A stretch of 64,000 nucleotides of DNA from Lautropia sp. (lineage in GTDB: Bacteria > Pseudomonadota > Gammaproteobacteria > Burkholderiales > Burkholderiaceae_E), in the NCBI GenBank assembly GCA_030530775.1, contig JAUMUG010000003.1, forward strand, positions 124,001 through 188,000. The letters are read 5' to 3'. The notes beneath the pieces were generated by a model that saw nothing but the letters and a program-made list of their open reading frames with translations, did not search any database and was not told the origin of the DNA. This document shows positions 20,534 to 30,200 of the stretch, in pieces. Every line of letters starts with the position of its first letter. Positions within the stretch are counted from its first letter, which is position 1. A program made the translations under genes and the position numbers.

Positions 20534-21301
20534 ATGAACGTTCGAAACGAGTCGGGCGGTGCGCGCAAGTCCCGGATTTTCATCACTGGCTCGGCCGACG
20601 GTCTGGGGCATGCCGCTGCGAAGACACTGCTGGCCGAAGGGCACCAGGTCGTCGTGCATGTGCGTTCACAAAAGCGCATGCCCGCCGTGCAGGCGCTGGT
20701 CGATCAGGGCGCGATCGCGACCATCGGCGATCTGTCGGATCTGGCACAAATCCGGGAGCTGGCGCGACAGGTCAACGAAATCGGCCGAATGGATGCCATC
20801 ATCCACAACGCTGGTGTCGCATCCGGTGCATCGGTGCTGACCGTCAACGTCGTGGCACCGTACATGCTGACGGCGCTGATCGAGCGTCCCGAACGTCTGA
20901 TCTACCTGAGCAGCAGCATGCACAGGGGTGGCCGTGCCAGCCTGGATGGCATGGACTGGCTGGGTCGCAGCACGACCGGTTCCTATTCCGACAGCAAGTT
21001 GTTCGTCACCACGTTGACCATGGCGGTGGCACGGCGCTGGCCGGAGGTATTCAGCAATGCCGTCGATCCCGGCTGGGTGCCGACCAGGATGGGAGGTGCC
21101 GGTGCCCCCGATGATTTGCGTCTGGGGCATCTGACGCAGGAATGGCTGGCGACCAGCAACGATCCCGGCGCGCGAACCAGCGGGGGTTACTGGCGTCATC
21201 AGCAACGTCAGACGCCCCATCCGGCCGTGAATGACACCCGCTTTCAGGATCGGCTGTTGGTAGCATTGGCGAAAGCCACCGGTATCGAATTACTTGGTTG
21301 A
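20534..21301 (+). CDS. SDR family oxidoreductase
   Basis: A short-chain dehydrogenase with the cofactor motif TGSADGLG near residue 15, HNAG near residue 90, and the catalytic Tyr/Lys pair in SYSDSK. The family uses NAD(P) to oxidise or reduce carbonyls or alcohols, but the substrate is unknown. The 255-residue form from ATG 20534 has an AGGAAG ribosome-binding site about ten bases upstream and starts just before the Rossmann fold. The same frame is open back to ATG 20240, and that longer form would carry an RRTALGMLIAPIVAALPLA stretch resembling a Tat signal. Which start is used is unresolved. Its last 58 bases overlap the RNase Z gene on the opposite strand. Confidence 0.75.
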   Translation: MNVRNESGGARKSRIFITGSADGLGHAAAKTLLAEGHQVVVHVRSQKRMPAVQALVDQGAIATIGDLSDLAQIRELARQVNEIGRMDAIIHNAGVASGASVLTVNVVAPYMLTALIERPERLIYLSSSMHRGGRASLDGMDWLGRSTTGSYSDSKLFVTTLTMAVARRWPEVFSNAVDPGWVPTRMGGAGAPDDLRLGHLTQEWLATSNDPGARTSGGYWRHQQRQTPHPAVNDTRFQDRLLVALAKATGIELLG

Positions 21302-22377
21302 GCATGGCCGGCAATATCGCCCTCACCGTGGCTCTCGACGTATTCACGCACACATTCCTTCGATGACATGCGATGCGTGCTCCTTCCGATTCCGTCATGA
21401 CGCCCATCCGAAGCAGCGAGATGTCCATCGAAATCCAGCGTGAAGACATCGAAGTCCTGGGCCAGAAAAGCCCGCCCGCCGTAATGGGCCGTCACTTCCT
21501 GCCGCATCCGTGCAAGCTCGGCCGCCGGATGATGGCGCGGGCTGAGGTGGGTCAGGATCAAATTCGGTAGCCCGGCTTGCTGCGCAAAGACTGCCACCTC
21601 CTGCGCACTGCTGTGCAGGCGCTCGGCGCCGATCCGGTCCTGCACCGCCTGGGTGTAGGTGGCTTCATGCACCAACAGCTGGGCATCCCGGCAGGCATCG
21701 CGCAACAGCGCCGGTTCACCATTGTCTCCACCCATCACGGCCGCCAGTCGACGATTTCGTACCTGCACATAATCCCGGCTGTGCAACGTTTGCCCGCCCA
21801 GGACGACATCTGCCCCCTGCTTCAACCGGCCCCAGCCCGGCCCCGGCGGCAATCCCCGCTGCCGGAGTGCTTCGTCATCGAGCTGCACCAGGCGCTGCTG
21901 CAGTTCGAATCGAAAGGCATGACTGGGCACCCGATGGCGCAGGGGATGGCTGCCGACGCTCAGGCGCGCATCGCGGCCGACGGCCAGCGGCATGCTGATA
22001 TTCTGCAGTGTTTCGATGTCGACGAACTCGATGGCAAAGGGCACATACAGATCGGTCAACCGCTGGGTGCTCCGTACCCATTCCCAGATCGGCGCCGGTG
22101 CAATCAGCTGCAGCGGATGCTTGCGTCCTTGCAGCCCGGCCGTGGCCAGTAACCCCGGCAAACCATAGCAATGGTCACCATGGACGTGGCTGATGCAGAC
22201 TCCGGCCAGATCATGCAGCGACAACGGCGTGCGCAGCAGCCGATGCTGCGTGCCTTCGGCGCAATCGAGCAGATACCAGCCGCGTCCGGTCAGCGGGCTT
22301 TGCACGGCCAGCGCCGACATGAAGCGGTTGCGGGTCGGCACCCCGGCAGAGGTACCCAGAAAAGTCAGTTTGAGCAT
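21244..22377 (-). CDS. rnz: Ribonuclease Z (tRNase Z)
   Basis: Endonuclease that trims tRNA 3' ends. The 377-residue protein has the metal-binding motif HVHGDH (His64, His66, Asp68, His69), the N-terminal LTFLGTSAGVPTRNR segment, later His motifs in HEATY and LTHLSPRH, and resembles the short tRNase Z of bacteria, except for about 60 extra C-terminal residues of low complexity. That extension runs over the 3' end of the convergent SDR gene. The ATG at 22377 fits the family start MLKLTFLG. With CCA encoded in all five tRNAs here, its cellular role may be partly redundant with exonucleases. Confidence 0.92.
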   Translation of the reverse strand: MLKLTFLGTSAGVPTRNRFMSALAVQSPLTGRGWYLLDCAEGTQHRLLRTPLSLHDLAGVCISHVHGDHCYGLPGLLATAGLQGRKHPLQLIAPAPIWEWVRSTQRLTDLYVPFAIEFVDIETLQNISMPLAVGRDARLSVGSHPLRHRVPSHAFRFELQQRLVQLDDEALRQRGLPPGPGWGRLKQGADVVLGGQTLHSRDYVQVRNRRLAAVMGGDNGEPALLRDACRDAQLLVHEATYTQAVQDRIGAERLHSSAQEVAVFAQQAGLPNLILTHLSPRHHPAAELARMRQEVTAHYGGRAFLAQDFDVFTLDFDGHLAASDGRHDGIGRSTHRMSSKECVREYVESHGEGDIAGHAQPSNSIPVAFANATNSRS

Positions 22378-22563
22378 GGATGTAGGGACAAAAAGGGGGC
22401 TCTCGACGCCATCGGATACAACTGCGAGTATCCCCCAATCCCGGCATTGACCGCATTCGACACATTCATCGTTCCACATCGTAGGCCCTGTCCGTCCACT
22501 GGCGTGTGTTCAGAGCGCGTTCATATCGATCACCAAGCAGAACTCGATGCTCGGCGCAACGGC

Positions 22564-23379
22564 TCACTCGAGCACATGCGCCGTCAACCCGGTCCGGCCG
22601 GGCGCGACGTGCTCGGCCAGCACGTGTCCGTCGGGGTAATCGCCGCCGTTCTGCGGTCGAAACGGGATCGGCGGGTCGTTGAACAAGCCGCTCAGCCGCG
22701 CTTGCCAGGCCGCTGTGATGTCGGCCATGCGTGCCGCATCCATCCGCACCGCACCATAAACCGCAAAACTGGGCAGCACCTGCATACCCGGAAAGAACAG
22801 GCTGCCATGCGTGATCGGAAACAGCAGTTGATCCAGCGGGCCATTGATGCCGCGTGGGCCGTAATCCTCGGCTGGCCCGCCCACCGAAACCCCCAGCAGT
22901 GCACGCTTGCCGGCAAAGCCCCCTTCCCCATAACGGTAGGTGTTGCCGGCTCCCTGCCAGCCATAGGCCAGCCCAAAGGCCCATACCCGATCGATCCAGC
23001 CTTTCATGATGGCCGGCATGCCGAACCACCACAGCGGAAACACCAGAATCAAAGCATCGGCCGCCTGAAGCTTGCGCTGCTCGGCCTCGACATCCGGCGT
23101 CTGGCAGCCGTTGGAAAAAGCATGTCCTGATTCCTCGATGAAGGATAGCCGATCGCTGCGCATACGCTTCGGAAAGTCCTGCGCATCGAACACCGCCTTC
23201 CAGCCCATGACATACAGATCGGATTGCAGCACCCGGTGGCCCTGGGCTTGAAGCGTATGCACGGCCGTACTCGTCAGTCGCGACGTGAGCGACGTCGGTT
23301 CCGGATGGGCGTGAACGATCAGAATGGTCTTCTCGTTTGGAGAGTTCGAGCTGCTCAGCGTATGCGGATGTCGTGTCAT
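22564..23379 (-). CDS. NAD(P)H-dependent flavin oxidoreductase (flavodoxin-like fold, quinone reductase type)
   Basis: A 271-residue protein with ILIVHAHPEPTSLTSRL near the N-terminus and the FPLWWFGMPAIMKGWIDRVW segment typical of the MdaB/NQO1/KefF branch of flavodoxin-fold reductases that bind FMN or FAD and reduce quinones. It is slightly longer than most because of an N-terminal serine-rich extension and a C-terminal tail. The chosen ATG at 23379 precedes TRHPHTLSS. An ATG at 23412 is also possible. It is divergent from a LysR regulator, which likely controls it in response to quinone or electrophile stress. That last point is inference from arrangement. Confidence 0.88.
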   Translation of the reverse strand: MTRHPHTLSSSNSPNEKTILIVHAHPEPTSLTSRLTSTAVHTLQAQGHRVLQSDLYVMGWKAVFDAQDFPKRMRSDRLSFIEESGHAFSNGCQTPDVEAEQRKLQAADALILVFPLWWFGMPAIMKGWIDRVWAFGLAYGWQGAGNTYRYGEGGFAGKRALLGVSVGGPAEDYGPRGINGPLDQLLFPITHGSLFFPGMQVLPSFAVYGAVRMDAARMADITAAWQARLSGLFNDPPIPFRPQNGGDYPDGHVLAEHVAPGRTGLTAHVLE

Positions 23380-23628
23380 GATATGGCTCCGGTCAGAACG
23401 AAAACCTTCCATCAGGGCACTTGGTAGCGATCGCTGCTCGAACGCTGCCGGCGGCTTGGTCTGTTTCTACCGAAGCGGGCCAGGCACTGGCATTCCCGAT
23501 GCAGCGTATTCGGGAAACGCGAGCACGGGACACCGTCCAATGAACCCCCCCGAATGGAACGAGGGCTCAGTCTGTACAGAAAACAGCCATCCGTAAAATC
23601 GAAAGAATTGCTACCTGCCATCCAAATC

Positions 23629-24603
23629 ATGGATACCAACGAGCGCCTGGATCTGAACCTGCTGCCGACGCTGGAAACATTGCTGGCAGAGCAGAATGTG
23701 ACACGTGCAGCCGAACGGTTGCATCTCAGCCAGCCGGCCGTCAGCGCGCAGCTGAACCGCTTGCGCGAGCTGTTCGACGATCCACTGCTGATTCCGGCGC
23801 AACGCGGCATGACACCCACCGCCAAGGCGCAGACACTGCTGACACCGCTGCGGCAGGCACTGGATCAGGTGCGCGGCATGCTCGCCGAACATCGTCACTT
23901 TGATCCCGCCACCGTGCAGCTGACCGTCAACATCGCCTGCACCGATTATCTGCAGACCGCCGTGATCCAACCGCTTGCCGTGACGCTGCGCCAGCGTGCG
24001 CCCGGCCTGCGGATCGCGCTGCATCATCTCGAACCGGCACGACTGGCCGAACAGATGGCCAGTGGCGCCGTCGACCTGGCGCTGATGAGTCCCGAGCATG
24101 GGCCGGACACGCTGCGCAGCCGGCATCTTTTCGATGAGCACTACGTTCTGATCAGCCGCCATCGTCATCCGGGCCTTCGCAACGGACCCACGCTGCAACA
24201 GGTCGCCCGCTTGGAGCACGTCATCGTCTCCCTGCAGGGGGGCGGTTTTCGCTCCCCCGTCGATGATGGCCTGGCTGCGCTGGGCTACACCCGCAATGTG
24301 GCGATGTCGGCCGCATCCTTTCTGGCCGTGCCCGCCGTCGTGGCCCAATCCGACTGGATCGCCCTGGTGCCCGAGCGCTTGGTCCGCCCCCATGCCCAGG
24401 AGGTATCCAAGGCCGCCGCCCGAGACGCCCACACGATCGACGTGCGTCCCTGCCCGTTGCCAGTGCCCGGCTTTGGCGTCAACCTGATGTGGCACGAGCG
24501 CACACACGCCCACAGTGGGCACCGCTGGATGCGGGAGCAGATTCTGAGCTTCGAGGCCGACACCGTCAGGAAGGTCCGGAAGACGCGGCAGCACAAACTA
24601 TGA
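23629..24603 (+). CDS. LysR family transcriptional regulator (NodD/LeuO-type branch)
   Basis: A 324-residue regulator with the winged helix-turn-helix LNLLPTLETLLAEQNVTRAA followed by HLSQPAVSAQLNRLRELFDDPLL, a pattern of the NodD/SyrM/PcpR branch. The effector domain begins near residue 90 with LTVNIACTDYLQ. It is divergent from the flavin reductase across about 250 bases. Branch members sense aromatic or quinone compounds, which would suit a quinone reductase target, but that is inference. The C-terminal end is lysine- and arginine-rich. Confidence 0.92.
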   Translation: MDTNERLDLNLLPTLETLLAEQNVTRAAERLHLSQPAVSAQLNRLRELFDDPLLIPAQRGMTPTAKAQTLLTPLRQALDQVRGMLAEHRHFDPATVQLTVNIACTDYLQTAVIQPLAVTLRQRAPGLRIALHHLEPARLAEQMASGAVDLALMSPEHGPDTLRSRHLFDEHYVLISRHRHPGLRNGPTLQQVARLEHVIVSLQGGGFRSPVDDGLAALGYTRNVAMSAASFLAVPAVVAQSDWIALVPERLVRPHAQEVSKAAARDAHTIDVRPCPLPVPGFGVNLMWHERTHAHSGHRWMREQILSFEADTVRKVRKTRQHKL

Positions 24604-24667
24604 CGACGTGATGCGCCGCAACGGGCGCTCATCGACTACTCGGAAAAGAAACTTTTTGACCGCCGAT

Positions 24668-24696
24668 TTGACGCTGCCAAAACATGTCGTTAGAAT
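24668..24696 (+). promoter_or_regulatory. Promoter of the second tRNA-Gly
   Basis: TTGACG at 24668-24673 and TAGAAT at 24691-24696 are 17 bases apart and lie about 38 bases upstream of the tRNA. The hexamers differ from those of the first tRNA-Gly promoter, so each copy is independently transcribed. Confidence 0.65.
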
Positions 24697-24733
24697 GCGT
24701 CTTTATCTGATCGGCAGCCATTTGCTGATCGAC

Positions 24734-24809
24734 GCGGGAGTAGCTCAGTTGGTAGAGCGCAACCTTGCCAAGGTTGAGGTCGCGAGTTCGAGACTCGTCT
24801 CCCGCTCCA
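24734..24809 (+). tRNA. tRNA-Gly (anticodon GCC), second copy
   Basis: A 76-base tRNA with the same acceptor, D-, anticodon and T-arms as the copy at 20026-20101 and an encoded CCA. Sequence just downstream, including a GGCAGC near the terminator, is related but not identical between copies, which suggests an old duplication. A type III restriction-modification operon begins about 380 bases downstream. Confidence 0.97.
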
Positions 24810-24849
24810 CATTCTTTCTGTTCGCCAGCTTTCGGCGGGCAGCTTCGAA

Positions 24850-24872
24850 AAAGGGCCGAAAGGCCCTTTTTT
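24850..24872 (+). terminator. Rho-independent terminator after the second tRNA-Gly
   Basis: Arms AAAGGGCC and GGCCCTTT close a GAAA tetraloop, followed by a short T run. Confidence 0.88.
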
Positions 24873-25192
24873 CATGTGCGCCCAGCATGGGCGCACACCT
24901 GGAGGTGAAAGTCCTCCCGCTTCCAGAAAAGATGAATTCTGTATCGTCTTCACGATAAACACGTTCTTGCCACAGCACGTGGTGGTGAAGCACTGCTGCC
25001 GGCAGATGGCTGGAGCAGATTCAGCCTTGAATGAACCGCCGGCAGGCTGTCCCGACATTTCATCGTCGGTCTCTGCATGAGCAGGCGTCCGGTACATTTC
25101 CCCTCCCGATTCGACGCCGACGGTTTGGCGCAGGCTCGGCTATCATGGTCGGCCCGACGGTTCTTCGATCGAGGATGAACGAACCTCAGACG
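24873..25192. other. Region upstream of the restriction-modification operon
   Basis: About 320 bases between the tRNA-Gly terminator and the mod start. Several short open frames occur but none resembles a known protein or has a good ribosome-binding site. The promoter of the operon must lie here, but I cannot place it with confidence. Confidence 0.4.
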
Positions 25193-27229
25193 ATGCAGAT
25201 GAAGAAAATCGATGCAGCCAGCGCCGACGTCCAATCAGCCGATCTGATAGCTGGACACATCGCGCAGCTCAAGGCGCTCTTTCCGGAACTGGTCGTCGAG
25301 GGGAACGAGGGCGCAATGGTGAATGTCGACGTGCTCAAGGCCCTGGTGGGCGACCGGACCGTGACCGACGCCGATGAAAAGTACGGGCTCGGCTGGCACG
25401 GCAAGCGCAGTGCCCACCAACAGGCGCTGATACCCAGCTCCGGCACGTTGCTCCCCTGCCCGGCCGACAGCCTCGATTGGAACAGCACCCGGAATCTGAT
25501 GATCGAGGGCGACAACCTTGAAGTACTCAAGCTGCTGCAAAAGAGCTATGCCGACAGGGTCAAGCTGATCTACATCGACCCGCCCTACAACACCGGCAAG
25601 GACTTCGTCTATCCGGACAATTTCCAGGACAGCATCCGGAACTATCTGGAACTGACCGGACAGCTCGAAGGCGGGCAGAAGATCAGCAGCCATACTGAAT
25701 CGAGCGGGCGATTCCATACCGATTGGCTGAACATGATGTATCCCCGGTTGAAGCTCGCCAGAAATCTGCTCGGCGAGGACGGCGTGATTTTCATGTCCAT
25801 CGACGATGGCGAAGTCGCGAATCTGCGCAAGCTCGGCGATGAAATCTTTGGCGAAGAGAATTTCATCGCCAACGTCGTATGGCAGAAAAAGTACACCCGC
25901 TCCAATGATGCCAAATGGTTCTCGGACAACCATGACCACATTCTGGTCTACGGCAAGAACAAGGATCGGGTGAGACTCAACGCACAGGCGCGCAACGACG
26001 ATCAGCTCAAAGCCTACGCCAACCCGGACGGCCATCCAAAGGGGCCGTGGAAAGCCACCCCGCTGCATGCCAAGAGCGGCACCGACACCCGTGCCTACAC
26101 CTTCCGCAACGGTATCGTCTGGACACCGCCGAAGGGCACCTTCCGGCGCTTCAATGATACGTCGATGCGGCAGATGGATGAGAGGGGCGAAATCTGGTTT
26201 GGTGAGTCCGGCACGCAGACCCCGCAGAGAAAATCCTTCCTGAGCGAAGTCAAACAGGGGGTGACACCGGTGACGCTGTGGCCATATCGGGAAGTGGGAC
26301 ACAACCACGAGGCCAACGACGATCTGAAAGTACTGGGGCTGGGGGGCATGTTCGACAATCCCAAACCGGTACGGCTGCTGCAACGGATGATCCAACTGGC
26401 GACGGATCCGGATCAGGCACATATCGTGCTGGATTTTTTTGCCGGTTCCGGCACCACGGCGCAGGCGGTGCTGCAGGCCAATGTGCAGGATGGCGGTAAC
26501 CGGCGTTTCATCTGTGTCCAGTTGCCACATCGGCTCGCCAAGCCGGTGCGGGAGGCGGGTCTGGCCTTTAACACCATTGCCGACGTGTGCGCCGAAAGAA
26601 TCCGTCGGGCGGCGCAGCAGCTACGCGCCAAGGCCCTAGCAGAGGCCGGGGCCACAGGTGTCGATTCCGATGTTGCTGTCGGCGCTGGCGTCGGGATGGG
26701 TGCCGATGCGGGAGCAAAGGCGGGTGCTGGGTTCGAAGTCGATACGGAAGCCGAAACCGAGACTGGTACGACGGGTGCAGGTGCGAACGAGGTGGATCTG
26801 GGGTTCCGGGTCTATCGACTGAACACATCCAATATCCGCGCCTGGGACCCGTACCCTGCCGATCTGGAGCAGTCACTCTTCGACAATTTGCAGCACATCG
26901 TCGACGGGCGCAGTGTATCGGATATTTTCAGCGAGCTTTTGCTGAAACGGGGCCTCGATCTCTGCGTGCCGGTCGCCATGCGCACCATCGCCGGCCACGA
27001 AGTGCTCGCGGCGGCAGGCGGGCGGCTGATCGCCTGCCTGGCGCCATCGATTGCCTCCGCTCAGGTGCAAGCATTGGCGATGGGTATCGTCGAATGGCAT
27101 CGGAAGCTGGGTTCCCGGGAAGACGTCAGCTGTGTATTTCGGGACGACGCATTTGCCGATGATGCCGCCAAACTGAATCTGACGGCGATTCTCGAGCAGA
27201 ACGGCCTCGGGAACGTTCGCAGCCTCTGA
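25193..27229 (+). CDS. mod: Type III restriction-modification system, Mod methyltransferase subunit
   Basis: The DNA-modifying and sequence-recognising subunit of a type III system. It has the beta-class order of motifs: motif IV in LIYIDPPYNTGKDF (about residue 130), a central target-recognition region, then the AdoMet-binding motif I DFFAGSGTT near residue 415. The N-terminal KYGLGWHGKR and NLMIEGDNLEVLK segments are characteristic of the family. Members make N6-methyladenine. Residues about 482-532 are a Gly/Ala/Val/Glu-rich insert between the AdoMet domain and the C-terminal GFRVYRLNTSNIRAWDP. Start is uncertain among ATG 25175, 25193 and 25199. No long simple repeat suggests phase variation. 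The res gene follows after 35 bases. Confidence 0.93.
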   Translation: MQMKKIDAASADVQSADLIAGHIAQLKALFPELVVEGNEGAMVNVDVLKALVGDRTVTDADEKYGLGWHGKRSAHQQALIPSSGTLLPCPADSLDWNSTRNLMIEGDNLEVLKLLQKSYADRVKLIYIDPPYNTGKDFVYPDNFQDSIRNYLELTGQLEGGQKISSHTESSGRFHTDWLNMMYPRLKLARNLLGEDGVIFMSIDDGEVANLRKLGDEIFGEENFIANVVWQKKYTRSNDAKWFSDNHDHILVYGKNKDRVRLNAQARNDDQLKAYANPDGHPKGPWKATPLHAKSGTDTRAYTFRNGIVWTPPKGTFRRFNDTSMRQMDERGEIWFGESGTQTPQRKSFLSEVKQGVTPVTLWPYREVGHNHEANDDLKVLGLGGMFDNPKPVRLLQRMIQLATDPDQAHIVLDFFAGSGTTAQAVLQANVQDGGNRRFICVQLPHRLAKPVREAGLAFNTIADVCAERIRRAAQQLRAKALAEAGATGVDSDVAVGAGVGMGADAGAKAGAGFEVDTEAETETGTTGAGANEVDLGFRVYRLNTSNIRAWDPYPADLEQSLFDNLQHIVDGRSVSDIFSELLLKRGLDLCVPVAMRTIAGHEVLAAAGGRLIACLAPSIASAQVQALAMGIVEWHRKLGSREDVSCVFRDDAFADDAAKLNLTAILEQNGLGNVRSL

Positions 27230-27264
27230 GCCCTCCGAGCAGCCGACGAGCCCCGGGTAGACGC

Positions 27265-30200
27265 ATGAAACTACGTTTCGACCCCAATCTCGACTATCAG
27301 ATGCAGGCCGTCGACGCAGTGTGCGATCTGTTCCGGGGCCAGGCACTTTGTCACAACGACTTCACCGTGACGCTGCGGGCACCTGCCCCCGATGAAGCGG
27401 ATGGTGCAGTGACATCGGCACAGATGATGCCGGGCATGGCCGAATCGGATCTGGGCATCGGTAACCACCTGAGCCTGTCGGACGAGGAGCTGCTCGAAAA
27501 TCTGGTGGATGTGCAGTTGCGCTCCGGGCTGACACCGGCCACTGCGCTGGCCAGCGGCGATTTCACTGTCGAAATGGAAACCGGCACTGGCAAAACCTAC
27601 GTTTATCTGCGCACGATCTTCGAGTTGAATCGACGTTATGGTTTCAGCAAGTTCGTGATCGTGGTGCCGTCGGTCGCCATCAAGGAAGGCGTCTACAAAA
27701 CCCTGCAGATCACCGAGGAACACTTCAAGGGACTCTACGCCGGTGTGCCTTGCGATCATTTTCTGTATGACTCCGCCAGGCTGGGGACGGTGCGCAATTT
27801 CGCCACCAGCCCCAAGGTACAGATCATGGTGGTGACGGTGGGAGCCATCAACAAGAAGGATGTGAACAACCTCTACAAAGAAAGTGAAAAGACTGGGGGA
27901 GAAAAACCCATCGACCTGATCAGGGCGACCCGGCCGATCATCATCATCGATGAGCCGCAAAGCGTGGACGGCGGACTGCAAGGGCGAGGCAAGGAAGCGC
28001 TGGATGCGATGAACCCGCTTTGTACCCTACGCTATTCCGCCACCCATGTGGACCGGCACCAGATGGTGTTCCGGCTGAATGCGCTGGATGCCTACGAGCG
28101 CCGCTTGGTCAAACGGATCGAGGTGGCTTCGGCAACGGTGGAGGATACGTACAACAACGCTTTCGTGCGTCTGCTTAAGGTGGAAAACAAGCGCGGTCGC
28201 ATCAGTGCCCGGATCGAGCTGGATCGTGCCACGGCCAGCGGAGCCAGACGCCAGGAGTGCCCGGCTGTGCAAGATGGAGACGATCTGGAGCGATTGGCCG
28301 GGCGGCCGATCTATGCCGGTTTCCGGGTCGGCGAGATCGGTACGGCCAAGGGCGGAGAATTCATGACGCTGTGCTTCCCGGGCGGTGAAGTGTTGCTGAA
28401 ACCAGGTCAGGCCCATGGTGGGATGGATGCGCTGCAGGTACAACGCGAAATGATCCGCCGCACGATCCTCGAACATCTGGACAAGGAAAAACGCCTGCGC
28501 CCGCTGGGCATCAAAGTGTTGAGCCTATTCTTCATCGACGCGGTGGAGCGATACCGCCGCTATGATGCCGAAGGCCGACCAGTCAAGGGGATCTATGCGC
28601 AGATCTTCGAGCAAGAGTATCGACGTGTGGCAGGCCGGCCTGCCTGGCGGAGTCTGTTTGACGGCATCGATCTGCAGACCGCTGCCGAGCAGGTGCACGA
28701 CGGTTATTTTTCGATCGACCGGCAAGGCGGCTGGACCGACACCACCGAGTACGATGCGGCCAACCGCGAGAATGCCGAGCGCGCCTACAGCCTGATCATG
28801 AAGGACAAAGAGAAACTGTTGTCCTTCGATACGCCGCTGCAGTTCATCTTCTCCCATTCGGCACTCAGGGAAGGTTGGGACAATCCCAATGTGTTCCAGA
28901 TTTGCTCCCTGCGCGACATTCAGACCGAACGTGAACGCCGTCAGACCCTTGGCCGCGGCCTTCGGCTGTGCGTCAATCAGAATGGCGAGCGGATGCACGG
29001 CGTCGAACTCAATACCCTGACCGTGGTGGCAACGGAAAGCTACCAGCAGTTCGCCGACAATCTGCAGAAGGAAATCGAGCAAGAAACCGGCATACGATTC
29101 GGGGTGATCGAGCCACACCAGTTTGCCACGATTGCTGTGACGGGGCCGGACGGGCATGCCGTCGCACTGGGTATCGAATCATCGACGGCGCTTTGGCAAC
29201 ACCTGCAAACCGCCGGCTATCTCGATGCCGGAGGCAAAGTACGGGACACACTGAAGACGGCGCTGCAGGACGGCAGCCTGCCGTTGCCGGCCGGCTTCGA
29301 AGCGGTGGGCGACCGGATCGTCGAACGACTGCGCAAGCTGTCGGGCCATCTCGACATCCGCAATGCCGATGAGCGCGTACCGGTTCGCCAGTTCCAGGAG
29401 CGGGATGGCAAGGCTGTCCGCTTGAACGACGAATCCAGAATGATCTGGGACAGAATCAAATACCGTGCCACCCACTGCCTGCATTTCGACCATGCCCGGC
29501 TGCTGGACGACTGCACGGCAGCCTTGAGCCGGGCGCCTGCCGTCCACGGGGCCCGGCTGCAATGGCACAAAGCAGATATCGCCATCGGCAGAGCGGACGT
29601 TGCCGCCACCAGGAAAGCCGGCACGGTCCATGTGACGCCGGGGGAGACGGCTCTCGCGTTGCCGGATTTACTGACCGAGCTTCAGGACCGGACCCGACTC
29701 ACCCGTCGCTCCATCGTCAGGATTCTGTGCGACAGCGGTCGTCTGGACGATTTCCGGCACAATCCGCAGCAGTTCATCGAACTGGCGGCCGGGGCCATCG
29801 ACCGCTGCAAGCGGCTGGCTCTGGTCGATGGCATCCCGTACAGGAAACTGGGCGGTCGGTATGTCCATGCGCAGGCGCTGTCCGAGCAGGAAACGCTCAG
29901 TGGCTGTCTCGAGAACATACTGTTGGAGGCCCGGAAATCGAGCCCTGGACATCTGGTCTACGACTCGATGCCGGAACGGGATTTTGCCGAGGCGCTGGAG
30001 AAGAACGAGACCATCCGGCTCTATGCCAAGTTGCCGGATTGGTTCAAGGTGCCGACCCCACTGGGCAGCTACAACCCCGACTGGGCCGTGCTGGTGGAAG
30101 AAGCCGGTGCCAAGCGGCTGTACTTTGTGTCGGAACCCGGGATCAGCAGGTTCGCAGACGATTTGCGCGAACGGGAGAAAGCCGAGATCAAATGCGGCAA

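Noticed and set aside
20026..24809. A mobile island between the two tRNA-Gly genes
   Set aside because: The genes between are ordinary (SDR, RNase Z, flavin reductase, LysR). RNase Z is a housekeeping gene, and no integrase is present, so direct-repeat excision is unlikely.
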